From Stenotrophomonas sp. Ste86 (GTDB taxonomy: Bacteria; Pseudomonadota; Gammaproteobacteria; Xanthomonadales; Xanthomonadaceae): a DNA stretch of 64,000 nt. Positions 50,902-60,332 of the stretch are shown piece after piece (positions within the stretch are counted from its first letter, which is position 1; each line of letters begins with the position of its first letter). The stretch lies in contig NZ_JALJRW010000009.1 in assembly GCF_024519465.1 (NCBI RefSeq), positions 1 to 64,000 on the forward strand. Reading direction: 5' to 3'. Position numbers and translations under genes: made by a program. The notes under the pieces were generated by a model. That model saw nothing but the letters and a program-made list of their open reading frames with translations. It searched no databases and was not told the origin of the DNA.

Positions 50902-51379
50902 TTCTTCTCCCGATGGCGGAGGCGTCTTGTTCCAACGGCAGCAGGGGGCGCACGGCGATGTGGGCGTTATCGGGTAGTCAGGCGTAGTGAGAGTCTGTTG
51001 GCGTCTCCGCTCGGGTCTGTCGCGAGCGTGTGGGCCCCGTCGCGGCCGGTAGGCCCCTGGTGCAAATGTCCCCCGGCCGCGGGGCGGCCTCCTCCTTTAT
51101 TTTGCCCAGGGGCCTACCGGCCGCGACGGGGCTCGGCTTGCGGTACGCAGCCGGAAGCGAGGCTTTTCTGGCCTTGGTCAGTGGGTCGGGCGCTGGGCCC
51201 ACCCACCGACCACCGCGCCTGGAAAGCGTCAAAGCACGCTTCTGCCTGCCACGCGGAAGACAGAAGAACCCTGTTTTTTTGGGGCGCTGAGCGCAACACC
51301 CTGTTACCCGTTTGGGGCATGCGGCGGGATCCCCTGCATGCCATCCTGCACCCCTGCCCACGCCAGCGAGAAAGCCCGC
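50902..51379. other. 478-bp gap with structured DNA, no gene
   Basis: No reading frame here has credible protein character. The gap holds the 27-bp inverted repeat (51034-51132), a second imperfect inverted region around 51178-51225 (GTGGGTCGGG against CCCACCCACCGAC), and a T tract at 51272-51280. It may be a repeat-derived element or the untranslated leader of the pirin gene at 51380. Confidence 0.5.
51034..51132. repeat. Perfect 27-bp inverted repeat with 45-bp loop
   Basis: The arm at 51034-51060 (starting GCCCCGTCGCGGCCGG) is exactly complementary to 51106-51132. The 45-bp loop holds a second palindrome (CCCCCGGCCGCGGGG) and an AAGGAGGAGG run on the minus strand. There is no T run after the stem, so it is not a plain terminator. 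Confidence 0.85.
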
Positions 51380-52243
51380 ATGACCACCATCATCGCCCCC
51401 CGCGTCCACGATATCGGCGGCCTGCAGGTGCGCCGCGCCGTGCCGACCCTGCAGGCGCGAAGCGTCGGCCCGTTCGTGTTCGTCGACCAGATGGGCCCGG
51501 CCATCCTCGGGCCCGGTACCGGCATCGACGTCCGCCCGCACCCGCACATCGGTCTGGCCACCGTCACCTTCCTCTGGTCCGGCGCGATCGGCCATCGCGA
51601 CACCCTCGGCTCGGACCAGGTCATCCGCCCCGGCGACGTCAACTGGATGACCGCCGGCCGCGGCATCGCGCATTCCGAACGCACCCCGCCGCCGGAACGC
51701 GAGCACGATCACCCCATCCACGGTATGCAGACCTGGCTGGCCCTGCCCAAAAGCGCCGAAGAAACCGAACCGGCCTTCTACCACCACGCCGCCGCCACCC
51801 TGCCCCAGCAGCGCCGTGACGGCGCCTGGCTGCGCATCATCGCCGGCCGCGCCTATGGCGAAGAATCCCCGGTGAAGGTCTTCGCCGACACCCTCAACGT
51901 GGCCATCGACCTGGACCCCGGTGCGGAAATCGACCTGGATACCGGGCATGTGGAACGCTCGCTCTACATCCTCGAAGGCGAGGCGCAGCTGGACGGCGTG
52001 GACGTGCCTGCCCAGCACCTGATCATTCCCGAACACAACGCGCGCGGCCGGCTGCGCGCCAAGACGCCGGTCAAGGCGATGCTGATGGGCGGCGAACCGC
52101 TCGATGCCCCCCGTCACCTGTGGTGGAATTTCGTCTCCAGCTCGCAGGAACGCATCGAGCAGGCCAAGCACGACTGGGAGGCCGGCCGGTTCGGCAGCAT
52201 TCCCGGCGATGACAAGGAATTCATCCCGCTGCCGGCGTATTGA
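51380..52243 (+). CDS. Pirin family protein
   Basis: A 287-residue bicupin. The N-terminal cupin has the pirin metal motif (RPHPHIGLATVTFLWSG, then the HSER segment), and the C-terminal cupin carries ERSLYILEGEAQLDG. Bacterial pirins include quercetin dioxygenases and redox-linked regulators; the substrate cannot be told here. The ATG at 51380 precedes the standard MTTII start. A second pirin lies at 53938 on the other strand, with the aquaporin and a secreted protein between. Confidence 0.88.
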   Translation: MTTIIAPRVHDIGGLQVRRAVPTLQARSVGPFVFVDQMGPAILGPGTGIDVRPHPHIGLATVTFLWSGAIGHRDTLGSDQVIRPGDVNWMTAGRGIAHSERTPPPEREHDHPIHGMQTWLALPKSAEETEPAFYHHAAATLPQQRRDGAWLRIIAGRAYGEESPVKVFADTLNVAIDLDPGAEIDLDTGHVERSLYILEGEAQLDGVDVPAQHLIIPEHNARGRLRAKTPVKAMLMGGEPLDAPRHLWWNFVSSSQERIEQAKHDWEAGRFGSIPGDDKEFIPLPAY

Positions 52244-52346
52244 CCGCCCACCGTTCGTCGGCACCTTGACGCCACGTTCACTCCGATGAACCGCGATTCA
52301 GCTACGGTCTGCCTGCCCGCCCCGGGCGTCTGGTGGAGAACGATCC

Positions 52347-53069
52347 ATGAGCATGGGCAAACGTCTGGCCGCGGAGTTCCTCGGCACGTTCTGGTTGGTG
52401 TTGGGCGGCTGCGGCAGCGCCGTGCTGGCGGCCACGTTCGGCGGTGATGGCAATCCACTGGGCATCGGCTTTCTCGGTGTCGCCCTGGCCTTCGGCCTGA
52501 CCGTCCTCACCGGTGCCTACGCGTTCGGCCACGTGTCCGGCGCGCACTTCAATCCTGCGGTCAGCGTCGGTCTCTGGGCCGGCGGCCGCTTCCCCGGCCG
52601 CGACCTGCTGCCCTACATCGTGGCCCAGGTGCTGGGCGGCCTGTTGGCCGGCTTCATCCTGCTGCAGATCGCCTCCGGCGCGTCCGGCTTCGCCATCGAT
52701 GGCAGCCAGGCCGGAGCGTTCGCCAGCAACGGCTATGGCGCGCTGTCGCCCGGTGGCTACAGCATCGCCGCCGCGTTCCTGTGCGAAGTGGTGCTCACCG
52801 CGTTCTTCCTGGTGGTCATCATGGGCGCCACCCACGGTCGTGCGCCGGCTGGCTTCGCCCCGATCGCGATCGGCCTGGCCCTGACCCTGATTCACCTGAT
52901 CAGCATCCCGGTGACCAACACCTCGGTGAATCCGGCACGCTCCACGGCCGTGGCGGTGTTTGCCGGCAGTGGCGCGCTCGGCCAGCTGTGGCTGTTCTGG
53001 TTGGCCCCGCTGCTGGGCGGGCTGATCGGTGGCATCGCCTATAAATGGATCGGTGCCGAACCGCGATGA
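52347..53069 (+). CDS. aqpZ: Aquaporin Z
   Basis: A 240-residue aquaporin with six membrane helices. Both NPA boxes are present (GAHFNPAVS at about 66-74 and SVNPARST near 192), with the aromatic/Arg filter Arg after the second box, which fits a water-specific channel rather than a glycerol facilitator. It exceeds E. coli AqpZ (231) by nine residues. It stands 103 bp after the pirin gene and may be independent. Confidence 0.95.
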   Translation: MSMGKRLAAEFLGTFWLVLGGCGSAVLAATFGGDGNPLGIGFLGVALAFGLTVLTGAYAFGHVSGAHFNPAVSVGLWAGGRFPGRDLLPYIVAQVLGGLLAGFILLQIASGASGFAIDGSQAGAFASNGYGALSPGGYSIAAAFLCEVVLTAFFLVVIMGATHGRAPAGFAPIAIGLALTLIHLISIPVTNTSVNPARSTAVAVFAGSGALGQLWLFWLAPLLGGLIGGIAYKWIGAEPR

Positions 53070-53302
53070 AGGGCAACGCCCGGGGTCTGCCAATGCGGAT
53101 CCCGGCTCAGTCCGGATCACCTGAAACAGTTATTTGTAGATCAAGTCACATTCCGTTAAGGTCGAGATCACCACGCCGTCACTTGGCGATGGGCGCTTCC
53201 GGGACGCGCATGGGGAAATGCGCAACGTCGGCCAGGGTTGTCTGCGGCCACCGGAACGTCCTGCCAGGCCAACGCGCGGCCATTCCGACCTTGGGGGAAC
53301 CA

Positions 53303-53764
53303 ATGAACATCCTGCGCGCTGCCCTGTGCCTGAGCCTGTCGTTGTCCGCTGCGGCCGCGTCGGCCCAGTCGCCGACCGAATGTCCGTCCCTTCCTGCCAG
53401 CAGCGGCCTGCAATGGCAGCAGCAGACGCAGGCCGATCTGCTGCTGTGCAAGGCCAGCACCGGCGACGGCCGCGAAGTGCTCAGCCTGATCCTCAGCGCG
53501 CGCAATCCGGAGCTGCCGCTGAGCCGCCCGCTGCGCCAGGAAAAGGGCCTGTTCGCTGGAGAATCGCTGTATTGGTACCAGCCTGACCTGGGCGGCCAGC
53601 AGCCGCCGGGCTACGAGAACCGCCGCATCACCGTGGTGAAGTTCGACAAGAACCGCTATGCGCAGATCGCGCTGTATGCCGGCGACGCGCAGGAGCTGGG
53701 CTCACTGCAGACGCTGACCCAGGGGATGAATCTGAATCCGACCGCGGTTGCCGCAGGTCGCTGA
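53303..53764 (+). CDS. Small secreted hypothetical protein
   Basis: A 153-residue protein with a Sec signal peptide (about 1-22, cleaved after ASA) and a periplasmic part with two Cys (CPSL and LLCKAS). The middle contains PGYENRRITVVKFDKNRYAQIALYAGD. I recognise no family; it looks like a small secreted protein found in Stenotrophomonas and relatives. The ATG at 53303 follows a GGGGGAAC stretch. The 233-bp gap upstream holds TTCCGTTAAGGT (53151-53162), shared with 48650-48661. Confidence 0.75.
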   Translation: MNILRAALCLSLSLSAAAASAQSPTECPSLPASSGLQWQQQTQADLLLCKASTGDGREVLSLILSARNPELPLSRPLRQEKGLFAGESLYWYQPDLGGQQPPGYENRRITVVKFDKNRYAQIALYAGDAQELGSLQTLTQGMNLNPTAVAAGR

Positions 53765-53899
53765 GGAGGATGGGGATGATGCCGCCATCCCCGCACTTCA
53801 CCCACGGCCTCAGCTTCACCGCGCGCGCCGGGGCGTGCCCGGCGCGGGGTGTCATCCTGCCCTGCTGCTGCCCGCGATGGCGGCACCGGAACGGAAAGC

Positions 53900-53922
53900 A
53901 GCCGAGCATGGCTCGGCTCTAC
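53900..53922. repeat. Single SMAG REP element
   Basis: A 23-bp palindrome AGCCGAGC/GCTCGGCT that ends in CTAC, i.e. starts with GTAG on the minus strand. It sits between two convergent genes, where it may end transcripts. Confidence 0.75.
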
Positions 53923-53937
53923 CCCGTGACGCTGGCC

Positions 53938-54789
53938 TCAGAAGCGGCCTTCCTGGAAATCGACGAAAGCCTGCATCAGTTCCTGCCGGGTGTTCATCAC
54001 GAACGGACCGTGGCGCATCACCGGTTCGCGCAGCGGACGCCCGGCCACCAGGATCAACCGCGTACCCTCGGCGCCGGCCTGCAGTTGCAGCAGCTCGCCA
54101 CCGCCCAGCACCGCCAGCTCCTGGCGCGCGATGGGGCGCGCATCCTCGCCCTGCCCTACCGACAACCCGCCTTCGAAGACGTAGGCAAACGCGTTGTGCC
54201 CTTCGGGCAGGATGTACTCCCAGCGCGCGTCTGCGGCCAGGGTGATGTCCAGGTAGACCGGATCGGTCGCCGGCTGCACGATCGGCCCGGCCACGTCACC
54301 GACCTGGCCGGCGATCACTTTCACCTGCACGCCGTCGGCAGGCGTGGCGACCGGAATGCGCTCCGGCGCGAATTCCTGGTACTTCGGGTCGGTCATCTTG
54401 TCGCGGGCAGGCAGGTTCACCCACAGCTGGAAGCCGCGCATCTGCCCCGATTCCTGCTCGGGCATCTCCGAATGCACCAGCCCACGCCCGGCGGTCATCC
54501 ACTGCACGCTGCCCGGGGTAAGCAGGCCTTCGTTGCCGTGGTTGTCCTTGTGCCGCATGCGCCCGTCGAGCATGTAGGTGACCGTCTCGAAGCCCCGGTG
54601 CGGATGACTGGGGAAACCGGCGAGGTAATCCTCGGCACGGTCGGTGCCGAATTCATCCAGCAGCAGGAACGGGTCCAGGTCGGGCAGCGACGGGCCGCCG
54701 ATCACGCGGGTCAGGCGTACGCCGGCACCGTCGGAGGTGGCCATGCCACGGATGGTGCGCTGCACGCGCACGGGGGTTGGGCTGCTCAT
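53938..54789 (-). CDS. Pirin family protein (second copy)
   Basis: A 283-residue bicupin. The N-terminal cupin has FPSHPHRGFETVTYMLDG and GLVHSEMPE, the metal-site pattern of bacterial pirins; the C-terminal cupin contains FAYVFEGGLSVG. It is only distantly related to the pirin at 51380 (different motifs around the metal site), so the two are not a recent duplication. The ATG at 54789 follows CTGGAG. It is divergent from cstA with a 263-bp gap. Confidence 0.9.
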   Translation of the reverse strand: MSSPTPVRVQRTIRGMATSDGAGVRLTRVIGGPSLPDLDPFLLLDEFGTDRAEDYLAGFPSHPHRGFETVTYMLDGRMRHKDNHGNEGLLTPGSVQWMTAGRGLVHSEMPEQESGQMRGFQLWVNLPARDKMTDPKYQEFAPERIPVATPADGVQVKVIAGQVGDVAGPIVQPATDPVYLDITLAADARWEYILPEGHNAFAYVFEGGLSVGQGEDARPIARQELAVLGGGELLQLQAGAEGTRLILVAGRPLREPVMRHGPFVMNTRQELMQAFVDFQEGRF

Positions 54790-55052
54790 CTGAACTCCAG
54801 CAAGAAGGTCTCCAGCCAACAAGATGGGCGCACACGGCCCGGGGGCCAACCGCCACGACCGCAACCGATTGTTCCAGCGATAGCGTTCGCGCACCGTGCA
54901 GGCAGCACGCTGGACCGGCCGCCTGGCCGTGCCGTTACGTGGTCCACGTTGCGACCTACGACCAAAGTACTAGCGGCAAGCGGCCGCCTTTGCATTGACC
55001 CCGCCGGTGCCAGGGCAGACTCTTACGACGATCTCCAGGGAGACGCAATCTC

Positions 55053-57134
55053 ATGAAAGGTTTTTCCAAGCTCGGCTGGGCGGCGCTCGCGCTGCTCGGC
55101 GCGTTCTGTCTGGGCGTGGTTGCATTGCGCCGTGGCGAACACATCAATGCGTTGTGGATCGTCGTCGCCGCAGTGTCGATCTATCTGATCGCCTACCGCT
55201 TCTACAGCCTGTTCATCGCCGACAAGGTGATGCAGCTCGACCCGACCCGGGCCACCCCGGCGGTGCTCAACAACGATGGCCTGGACTATGTCCCGACCAA
55301 CAAACACGTGCTGTTCGGCCACCACTTCGCCGCCATCGCCGGTGCCGGTCCGCTGGTCGGCCCGGTGCTCGCCGCGCAGATGGGCTACCTGCCCGGCCTG
55401 CTGTGGCTGGTGGTCGGCGTGGTGCTGGCCGGGGCGGTGCAGGACTTCATGGTCCTGTTCATCTCCAGCCGCCGCAACGGGCGCTCGCTGGGTGACCTGG
55501 TCCGCGAGGAAATGGGCCAGGTGCCCGGCACCATCGCGCTGTTCGGCGCGTTCCTGATCATGATCATCATCCTGGCGGTACTGGCGATGGTGGTGGTCAA
55601 GGCCCTGGCCGAGAGTCCGTGGGGTATGTTCACGGTGATTGCGACAATGCCCATCGCGATCATGATGGGCGTGTACATGCGCTACATCCGCCCCGGCAAG
55701 ATCGGCGAGATTTCGGTGGTCGGGTTGATCCTGCTGCTGGCCGCGATCTGGTTCGGCGGCAAGGTCGCCGCCGATCCGGTCTGGGGCCCGGCCTTCACCT
55801 TCACCGGCATCCAGATCACCTGGATGCTGATCGGCTACGGCTTCGTCGCCTCGGTGCTGCCGGTGTGGCTGCTGCTGGCACCCCGCGACTACCTGTCCAC
55901 CTTCCTCAAGATCGGCACCATCGTGGCGCTGGCGATCGGCATCCTGATCGTGATGCCGGAACTGAAGATGCCGGCATTGACCCAGTTCGCGGCCAGCGGC
56001 GACGGCCCGGTGTGGAAGGGCGGCATGTTCCCGTTCCTGTTCATCACCATCGCCTGCGGCGCGGTGTCCGGCTTCCACGCACTCATCGCCTCGGGCACCA
56101 CGCCCAAGCTGCTGGCCAATGAGCGCCACATGCGCTACATCGGCTACGGCGGCATGCTGATGGAATCCTTCGTCGCGGTGATGGCACTGGTGGCGGCCTC
56201 GATCATCGATCCGGGCATCTACTTCGCCATGAACAGCCCGGCATCGGTGATCGGTCCGGACGCGGTATCGGCCGCGCACTACATCTCCACCACCTGGGGC
56301 TTTGCGATCACCCCCGAGCAGCTGGAAGCCACCGCGTTGGCCATCGGCGAGCCGACCATCCTGCACCGTGCCGGTGGCGCACCGACGCTGGCAGTGGGTA
56401 TCGCGCAGATCCTGCACCAGGCCATTCCCAGCGGCAGCAACGCGATGATGGCGTTCTGGTACCACTTCGCGATCCTGTTCGAAGCGCTGTTCATCCTGAC
56501 CGCGGTCGATGCCGGGACCCGTGCCGGCCGCTTCATGCTGCAGGACCTGCTGGGCAACTTCGTGCCGGCGCTGAAGAAGACCGAGTCGTGGACGGCGAAC
56601 ATCATCGCCACCGCAGGCTGCGTGGCGCTGTGGGGCTACCTGCTGTACACCGGCGTCAAGGATCCCTTCGGCGGCATCCAGACCTTGTGGCCGCTGTTTG
56701 GCATCTCCAACCAGATGCTGGCCGGCATCGCGCTGATGCTGGGCACGGTGGTGCTGTTCAAGATGAAGCGCGAGCGCTTTGCCTGGGTGACCGGCGTGCC
56801 GGCGGTGTGGCTGCTGATCTGCACCACGTACGCCGGGCTGATCAAGATCTTCGACAAGAACCCGGCCCAGGGCTTCCTGGCCCAGGCGCACAAGTTCCAG
56901 GATGCGATCGCCACCGGGACCATCACCGCGCCGGCCAAGAGCCTGGACCAGATGCATCAGATCGTGGTCAACGCCTACGTCAACACGAGCCTGACCGTGC
57001 TGTTCCTGTTCGTGGTGTTCTCGATCCTGTTCTATGCGATCAAGACCATCGTGCAGGCGCGCCGCAATCCGCAGCGCAGCGACAAGGAAACCCCGTACGT
57101 GGCGCTACAGCCACACCAGATGGCAGACCTGTGA
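55053..57134 (+). CDS. cstA: Carbon-starvation / pyruvate transporter CstA
   Basis: A 693-residue inner-membrane protein with about 16-18 hydrophobic segments. Signature stretches: [26 protein letters not shown] (about 90), and [19 protein letters not shown] (about 475). CstA-family proteins take up peptides or pyruvate during starvation. The start has AGGGAGACGCAATCTC upstream (good ribosome site). It is followed by the small ybdD-like gene, as in E. coli; the two share bases at the stop/start junction (TGATG). Confidence 0.95.
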   Translation: MKGFSKLGWAALALLGAFCLGVVALRRGEHINALWIVVAAVSIYLIAYRFYSLFIADKVMQLDPTRATPAVLNNDGLDYVPTNKHVLFGHHFAAIAGAGPLVGPVLAAQMGYLPGLLWLVVGVVLAGAVQDFMVLFISSRRNGRSLGDLVREEMGQVPGTIALFGAFLIMIIILAVLAMVVVKALAESPWGMFTVIATMPIAIMMGVYMRYIRPGKIGEISVVGLILLLAAIWFGGKVAADPVWGPAFTFTGIQITWMLIGYGFVASVLPVWLLLAPRDYLSTFLKIGTIVALAIGILIVMPELKMPALTQFAASGDGPVWKGGMFPFLFITIACGAVSGFHALIASGTTPKLLANERHMRYIGYGGMLMESFVAVMALVAASIIDPGIYFAMNSPASVIGPDAVSAAHYISTTWGFAITPEQLEATALAIGEPTILHRAGGAPTLAVGIAQILHQAIPSGSNAMMAFWYHFAILFEALFILTAVDAGTRAGRFMLQDLLGNFVPALKKTESWTANIIATAGCVALWGYLLYTGVKDPFGGIQTLWPLFGISNQMLAGIALMLGTVVLFKMKRERFAWVTGVPAVWLLICTTYAGLIKIFDKNPAQGFLAQAHKFQDAIATGTITAPAKSLDQMHQIVVNAYVNTSLTVLFLFVVFSILFYAIKTIVQARRNPQRSDKETPYVALQPHQMADL

Positions 57135-57358
57135 TGAGTACCGAACTGGTTCCCGTTGGCCAGTACCAGGCGCACCGCCGACTGTGGCGGCGCCTGGTGC
57201 AGACCGCACGCCTGTGCTGCGGCATTCCCGACTACGACAACTACGTGCGCCACGTGCTGGAAAACCACCCCGACCGCGTACCGATGGACTACAAGACCTT
57301 CTTCCGCGAGCGCCAGGAGGCGCGTTACGGGGGCAGGAACGGTGGCCGCTGCTGTTGA
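57134..57358 (+). CDS. YbdD/YjiX family small protein
   Basis: A 74-residue protein with the family pattern: [27 protein letters not shown] and ending in an Arg/Gly-rich [11 protein letters not shown]. It is encoded right after cstA throughout proteobacteria and is thought to modulate that transporter. Its ATG overlaps the cstA stop (TGATG), so translation is coupled. A strong terminator follows. Confidence 0.92.
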   Translation: MSTELVPVGQYQAHRRLWRRLVQTARLCCGIPDYDNYVRHVLENHPDRVPMDYKTFFRERQEARYGGRNGGRCC

Positions 57359-57383
57359 AGCGGATGCCTCGTTGAAGACACCG

Positions 57384-57411
57384 ACGGCGGCGCGAAAGCG
57401 CCGCCGTTTTT
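57384..57411 (+). terminator. Rho-independent terminator of the cstA operon
   Basis: ACGGCGGCGC (57384-57393) pairs with GCGCCGCCGT (57398-57407) around GAAA, followed by a T run (57407-57411). Confidence 0.93.
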
Positions 57412-57665
57412 CATGGGGCCATCCGGTAAGCCTTACCGGGCTCGACGTCACCTTCGCGTTGTTGGCCGCGCCCATCCGATCGACGTAGCCCTGACCGCGC
57501 TGCAGCCGGTAGACGCTGCCCAGGTAATCGGTATCGTTGACGAACCAGGTGGCCGGCATCGCCTTGAGGAGGGCAGCGGCGGCGCACCGGCCAGCGGCCG
57601 GCACTGCCAACCGCGCGCGTCGCCGCCCCGGAATTCGTCCGGGACGGGCGACTCCCCGGGGCCGA

Positions 57666-58916
57666 TCAGGCCCCGGCCATCCATTTCAGGATCAGGCCGG
57701 TGACATACGCCAGGCCAGTGCCGGTGGCGTAGCCGACGGTGCCGAGCAGCACCCCGACCGGCGCCAGCGAGGGATGGAACGCGGCGGCCACCACCGGTGC
57801 CGAGGCGGCCGCACCGATGTTGCCCTGCGAGCCGATGGCAAAGAAGAACAGCGGCGCGCGCAGCAGCTTGGCCGCGATCCACAGCACCAGGATGTGGGTG
57901 AGCATCCAGATCGCGCCGAGCGCGAACAGCCACGGACGATCCAGCAGCGACAGCAGATCCATCTGCATGCCGATGCAGGCGATCAGGAAATACAGGAACA
58001 GTGTTCCCAGCCGCGAGGCACCGGCCGACTCCAACCGCCGCGCGCGGGTGAAGCTCAGGCCCAGGCCGAGCGCGGTGGACAGCAACACCACCCACACGAA
58101 CGCACTGTCCAGGCTGAACTGGCTGGCCCAGCTCACATTGGCCTTGAACCAGCCGCTCAGCGGCGCGGCGATGGCGTGCGCCAGGCCGACGCCGCCCAAC
58201 GCGACACCGACGATCACCATCAGGTCGGTCAGGCTGGGAATGCGCGCGTTCTGCGCTTCGTAGGCCGAAATCCGCGCCTTCATCTCATCGATGGCGCGGG
58301 TGTCGGCGCCGTTGCGCGCGTCGATCTGCGGGGCGCGGTTGGCCAGGAACAGCAGCACCGCCATCCACAGGCTGGCACAGGCCACATCGACCACCGCGAA
58401 TTGGCCGAAGGTGGTCGCGTCGGTGCCGAACACTTCGCGCATCGCCACCATGTTGGCGCCGCCGCCGATCCAGCTGCCGGCCAGGGCGGCCATGCCTGCC
58501 CAGGTGTCGCCGGCGACGGTTTCCGGATGGATCCAGGACATCAGCTGGAACGAGACGATCGCACCGAGCATGATGCCGAGCGTACCGGCGCAGAACATCA
58601 CCAGCAGCTTGGGGCCGAGTTTCATCACCCCTTTGAGGTCGATCGACAACGTCAGCAGCACCAGCGCGGCCGGCAGCAGGACGTCGCGTGCGATCGGGTT
58701 GTACAGGGAGGTGTTGTGGCCGTCGATGATGCCGGCGGTGTTGTAGATGGCCGGGATGAAATAGCACAGCAGGAGTGCCGGTACCCAGGCGAAGATCTTT
58801 TTCAGCAGCGGGGTCGGCCCGCTCGCGGCCCAGAAGATCAGCGCGAGCGTGGCGGCGATCAGGCCGAGGCCGACAATGTCATTGGTGATCAGTGCAGTGC
58901 TGGTTTCGGTCGGCAT
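57666..58916 (-). CDS. DUF819 family membrane protein (YjcL-like)
   Basis: A 416-residue inner-membrane protein with about 10-12 helices; the pattern ALVLLTLSIDLKGVMKLGPKLLVMFCAGTLG and LAGSWIGGGANMVAMREVFG is typical of DUF819. The family has a sodium/solute-transporter-like fold; the substrate is unknown. The ATG at 58916 precedes the first helix. It is a single gene; the transcript of the two-component system ends just upstream at a terminator. Confidence 0.88.
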   Translation of the reverse strand: MPTETSTALITNDIVGLGLIAATLALIFWAASGPTPLLKKIFAWVPALLLCYFIPAIYNTAGIIDGHNTSLYNPIARDVLLPAALVLLTLSIDLKGVMKLGPKLLVMFCAGTLGIMLGAIVSFQLMSWIHPETVAGDTWAGMAALAGSWIGGGANMVAMREVFGTDATTFGQFAVVDVACASLWMAVLLFLANRAPQIDARNGADTRAIDEMKARISAYEAQNARIPSLTDLMVIVGVALGGVGLAHAIAAPLSGWFKANVSWASQFSLDSAFVWVVLLSTALGLGLSFTRARRLESAGASRLGTLFLYFLIACIGMQMDLLSLLDRPWLFALGAIWMLTHILVLWIAAKLLRAPLFFFAIGSQGNIGAAASAPVVAAAFHPSLAPVGVLLGTVGYATGTGLAYVTGLILKWMAGA

Positions 58917-58940
58917 GACGCCATCCTCTGTCGATCGAAG

Positions 58941-58966
58941 AAAAAAAAACGCCGCATAAAGCGGCG
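58941..58966 (-). terminator. Rho-independent terminator of the two-component operon
   Basis: CGCCGC (58950-58955) pairs with GCGGCG (58961-58966) around ATAAA; the A run (58941-58949) gives the U run on the minus strand. It lies 71 bp past the kinase stop. Confidence 0.88.
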
Positions 58967-59036
58967 CCTTTCCAGAGGTTAACATCATCTTCACTCGATG
59001 CCACGCCGCGGCACCGCGTGTGGCAGTCCGATTACG

Positions 59037-60332
59037 TCATCGCACGCCTGGAAGCGACGCACCCAGGTCAAGGATCACCTTCGTGCCACGCGGCGCGCAC
59101 GGTTCGATCTGCAACGCCCACCCCAGGTGGTCGCAGAGCTTGGCGATCAGCTCCAGACCGATCCCGCTCTGTTCGTTGCGATCGCCGCGTGCCATCCGCG
59201 CGTGCACGGCGGCGATTTCTTCCGGACTCATGCCATGACCGGGATCCTGCAGGGTGACCACCGCCGCGCGCGACAGCTGGATATGGATGGTGCCGCGGCC
59301 GCTGTTTTCGATCGCATTGCGCAGCAGGTTACCGATGGCCGCCTGCACCACGCCCAGCGGCGCGATGATCTCCGCCGGCGCCAGACCCTCCACTTCGATG
59401 CGCAGGTCCTTGTCGCCCATCAGGTGGCGATGGTCCTCGATGATGTCCGGCACCAGCTGATCCAGTGCGATGCGCTCGCCGCGCGCGGCCAGGCGCGCCG
59501 GATCACGCGCCAGCACCAGCAGCAGCTGGATCAGCTGCTCCACACCCTGCGCGGTGCGGTGCACGCGCTGCATCTGCACGCGCGCGCGGTCCGGCAGCGC
59601 CGGCTGCCCCAACGCCAGCTCGGCTGCGCCGGTGATCACCGCGATGGGCGTGCGCAGTTCGTGGCTGGTGGTGGTGATGAAGGCGCGCTCGCGCTCGACG
59701 AACTGTTCGTTGCGGGCCAGGTAATCATTGACCGCGGCGGCGATCACATACAGCTCCGAGCTGCCGCGCGGGTCAACGGTCACCCGCTGCCCCGGCACGC
59801 CGGGCTTGAGCTGATCGATGCGCGTGGCCAGCGAACGCAACGGCCGCACCAGCCGACTGACGCCGAAGGAGGCCATCAGCACGGTCACGATGATCATCAC
59901 CACCCCGGCCAGCATCACCCAGCGCGTGGCGAATTCCTCCAGTTCGTGGAAGTCGTTGATGTCCAGCACAAGCGCCAGCCGGCCGAGTTTGTCGGTATCG
60001 CGGATCATGACCGCGCTGGCCCGATCGTTGACCATCACCCCGTCGTGCAGCCCGGGATGCAGCGTACGCAAGCTTTCGGGGACGCCCACACGGCCATCGA
60101 GGGTGAACAGCCGCAGCGTGTCCGAGTCCTGCCACCGGTAGTGCGGTTCGTGCTCGATATGGTTGACGATGCTGTCCAGCTCGGAGTTGAGCAGCGCGCG
60201 CCACGCCGAATGCTCGGCATGTTCATGCACGTAGTTGCCCACACTGAACACGGCGATGGAGATCATGGCCAGGTACGCCAGCAACCACCACACCAGCCGG
60301 CGGTGCAGCGGTGCGGGCTTACGCGGTCTCAT
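59037..60332 (-). CDS. HAMP-domain sensor histidine kinase, ColS-like
   Basis: A 431-residue membrane kinase. Helices at about 14-34 and 138-158 flank a periplasmic sensor (about 35-137), followed by HAMP (about 160-215), the HisKA box TTSHELRTPIAV at about 238, and the ATPase domain (NLLRNAIENS, DPGHGM, GIGLEL). The sensor holds HEHAE at 36-40 and ELEE at 130-133; the latter matches the ExxE metal motif of Pseudomonas ColS, which senses Fe3+ and Zn2+ (inference). The neighbouring genes modify lipid A, as in the ColRS regulon. It overlaps the regulator gene by 14 bp. Confidence 0.9.
   Translation of the reverse strand: MRPRKPAPLHRRLVWWLLAYLAMISIAVFSVGNYVHEHAEHSAWRALLNSELDSIVNHIEHEPHYRWQDSDTLRLFTLDGRVGVPESLRTLHPGLHDGVMVNDRASAVMIRDTDKLGRLALVLDINDFHELEEFATRWVMLAGVVMIIVTVLMASFGVSRLVRPLRSLATRIDQLKPGVPGQRVTVDPRGSSELYVIAAAVNDYLARNEQFVERERAFITTTSHELRTPIAVITGAAELALGQPALPDRARVQMQRVHRTAQGVEQLIQLLLVLARDPARLAARGERIALDQLVPDIIEDHRHLMGDKDLRIEVEGLAPAEIIAPLGVVQAAIGNLLRNAIENSGRGTIHIQLSRAAVVTLQDPGHGMSPEEIAAVHARMARGDRNEQSGIGLELIAKLCDHLGWALQIEPCAPRGTKVILDLGASLPGVR

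Noticed and set aside
55023-56957. 644-codon minus-strand frame over cstA
   Set aside because: Antisense of a clear CstA; Asp/His/Gln-rich, no start site or family.
57032-57610. 192-codon minus-strand frame overlapping ybdD and the cstA end
   Set aside because: Most of it is antisense to the well-supported ybdD and cstA genes; only its first part looks protein-like and is noted as a possible remnant.
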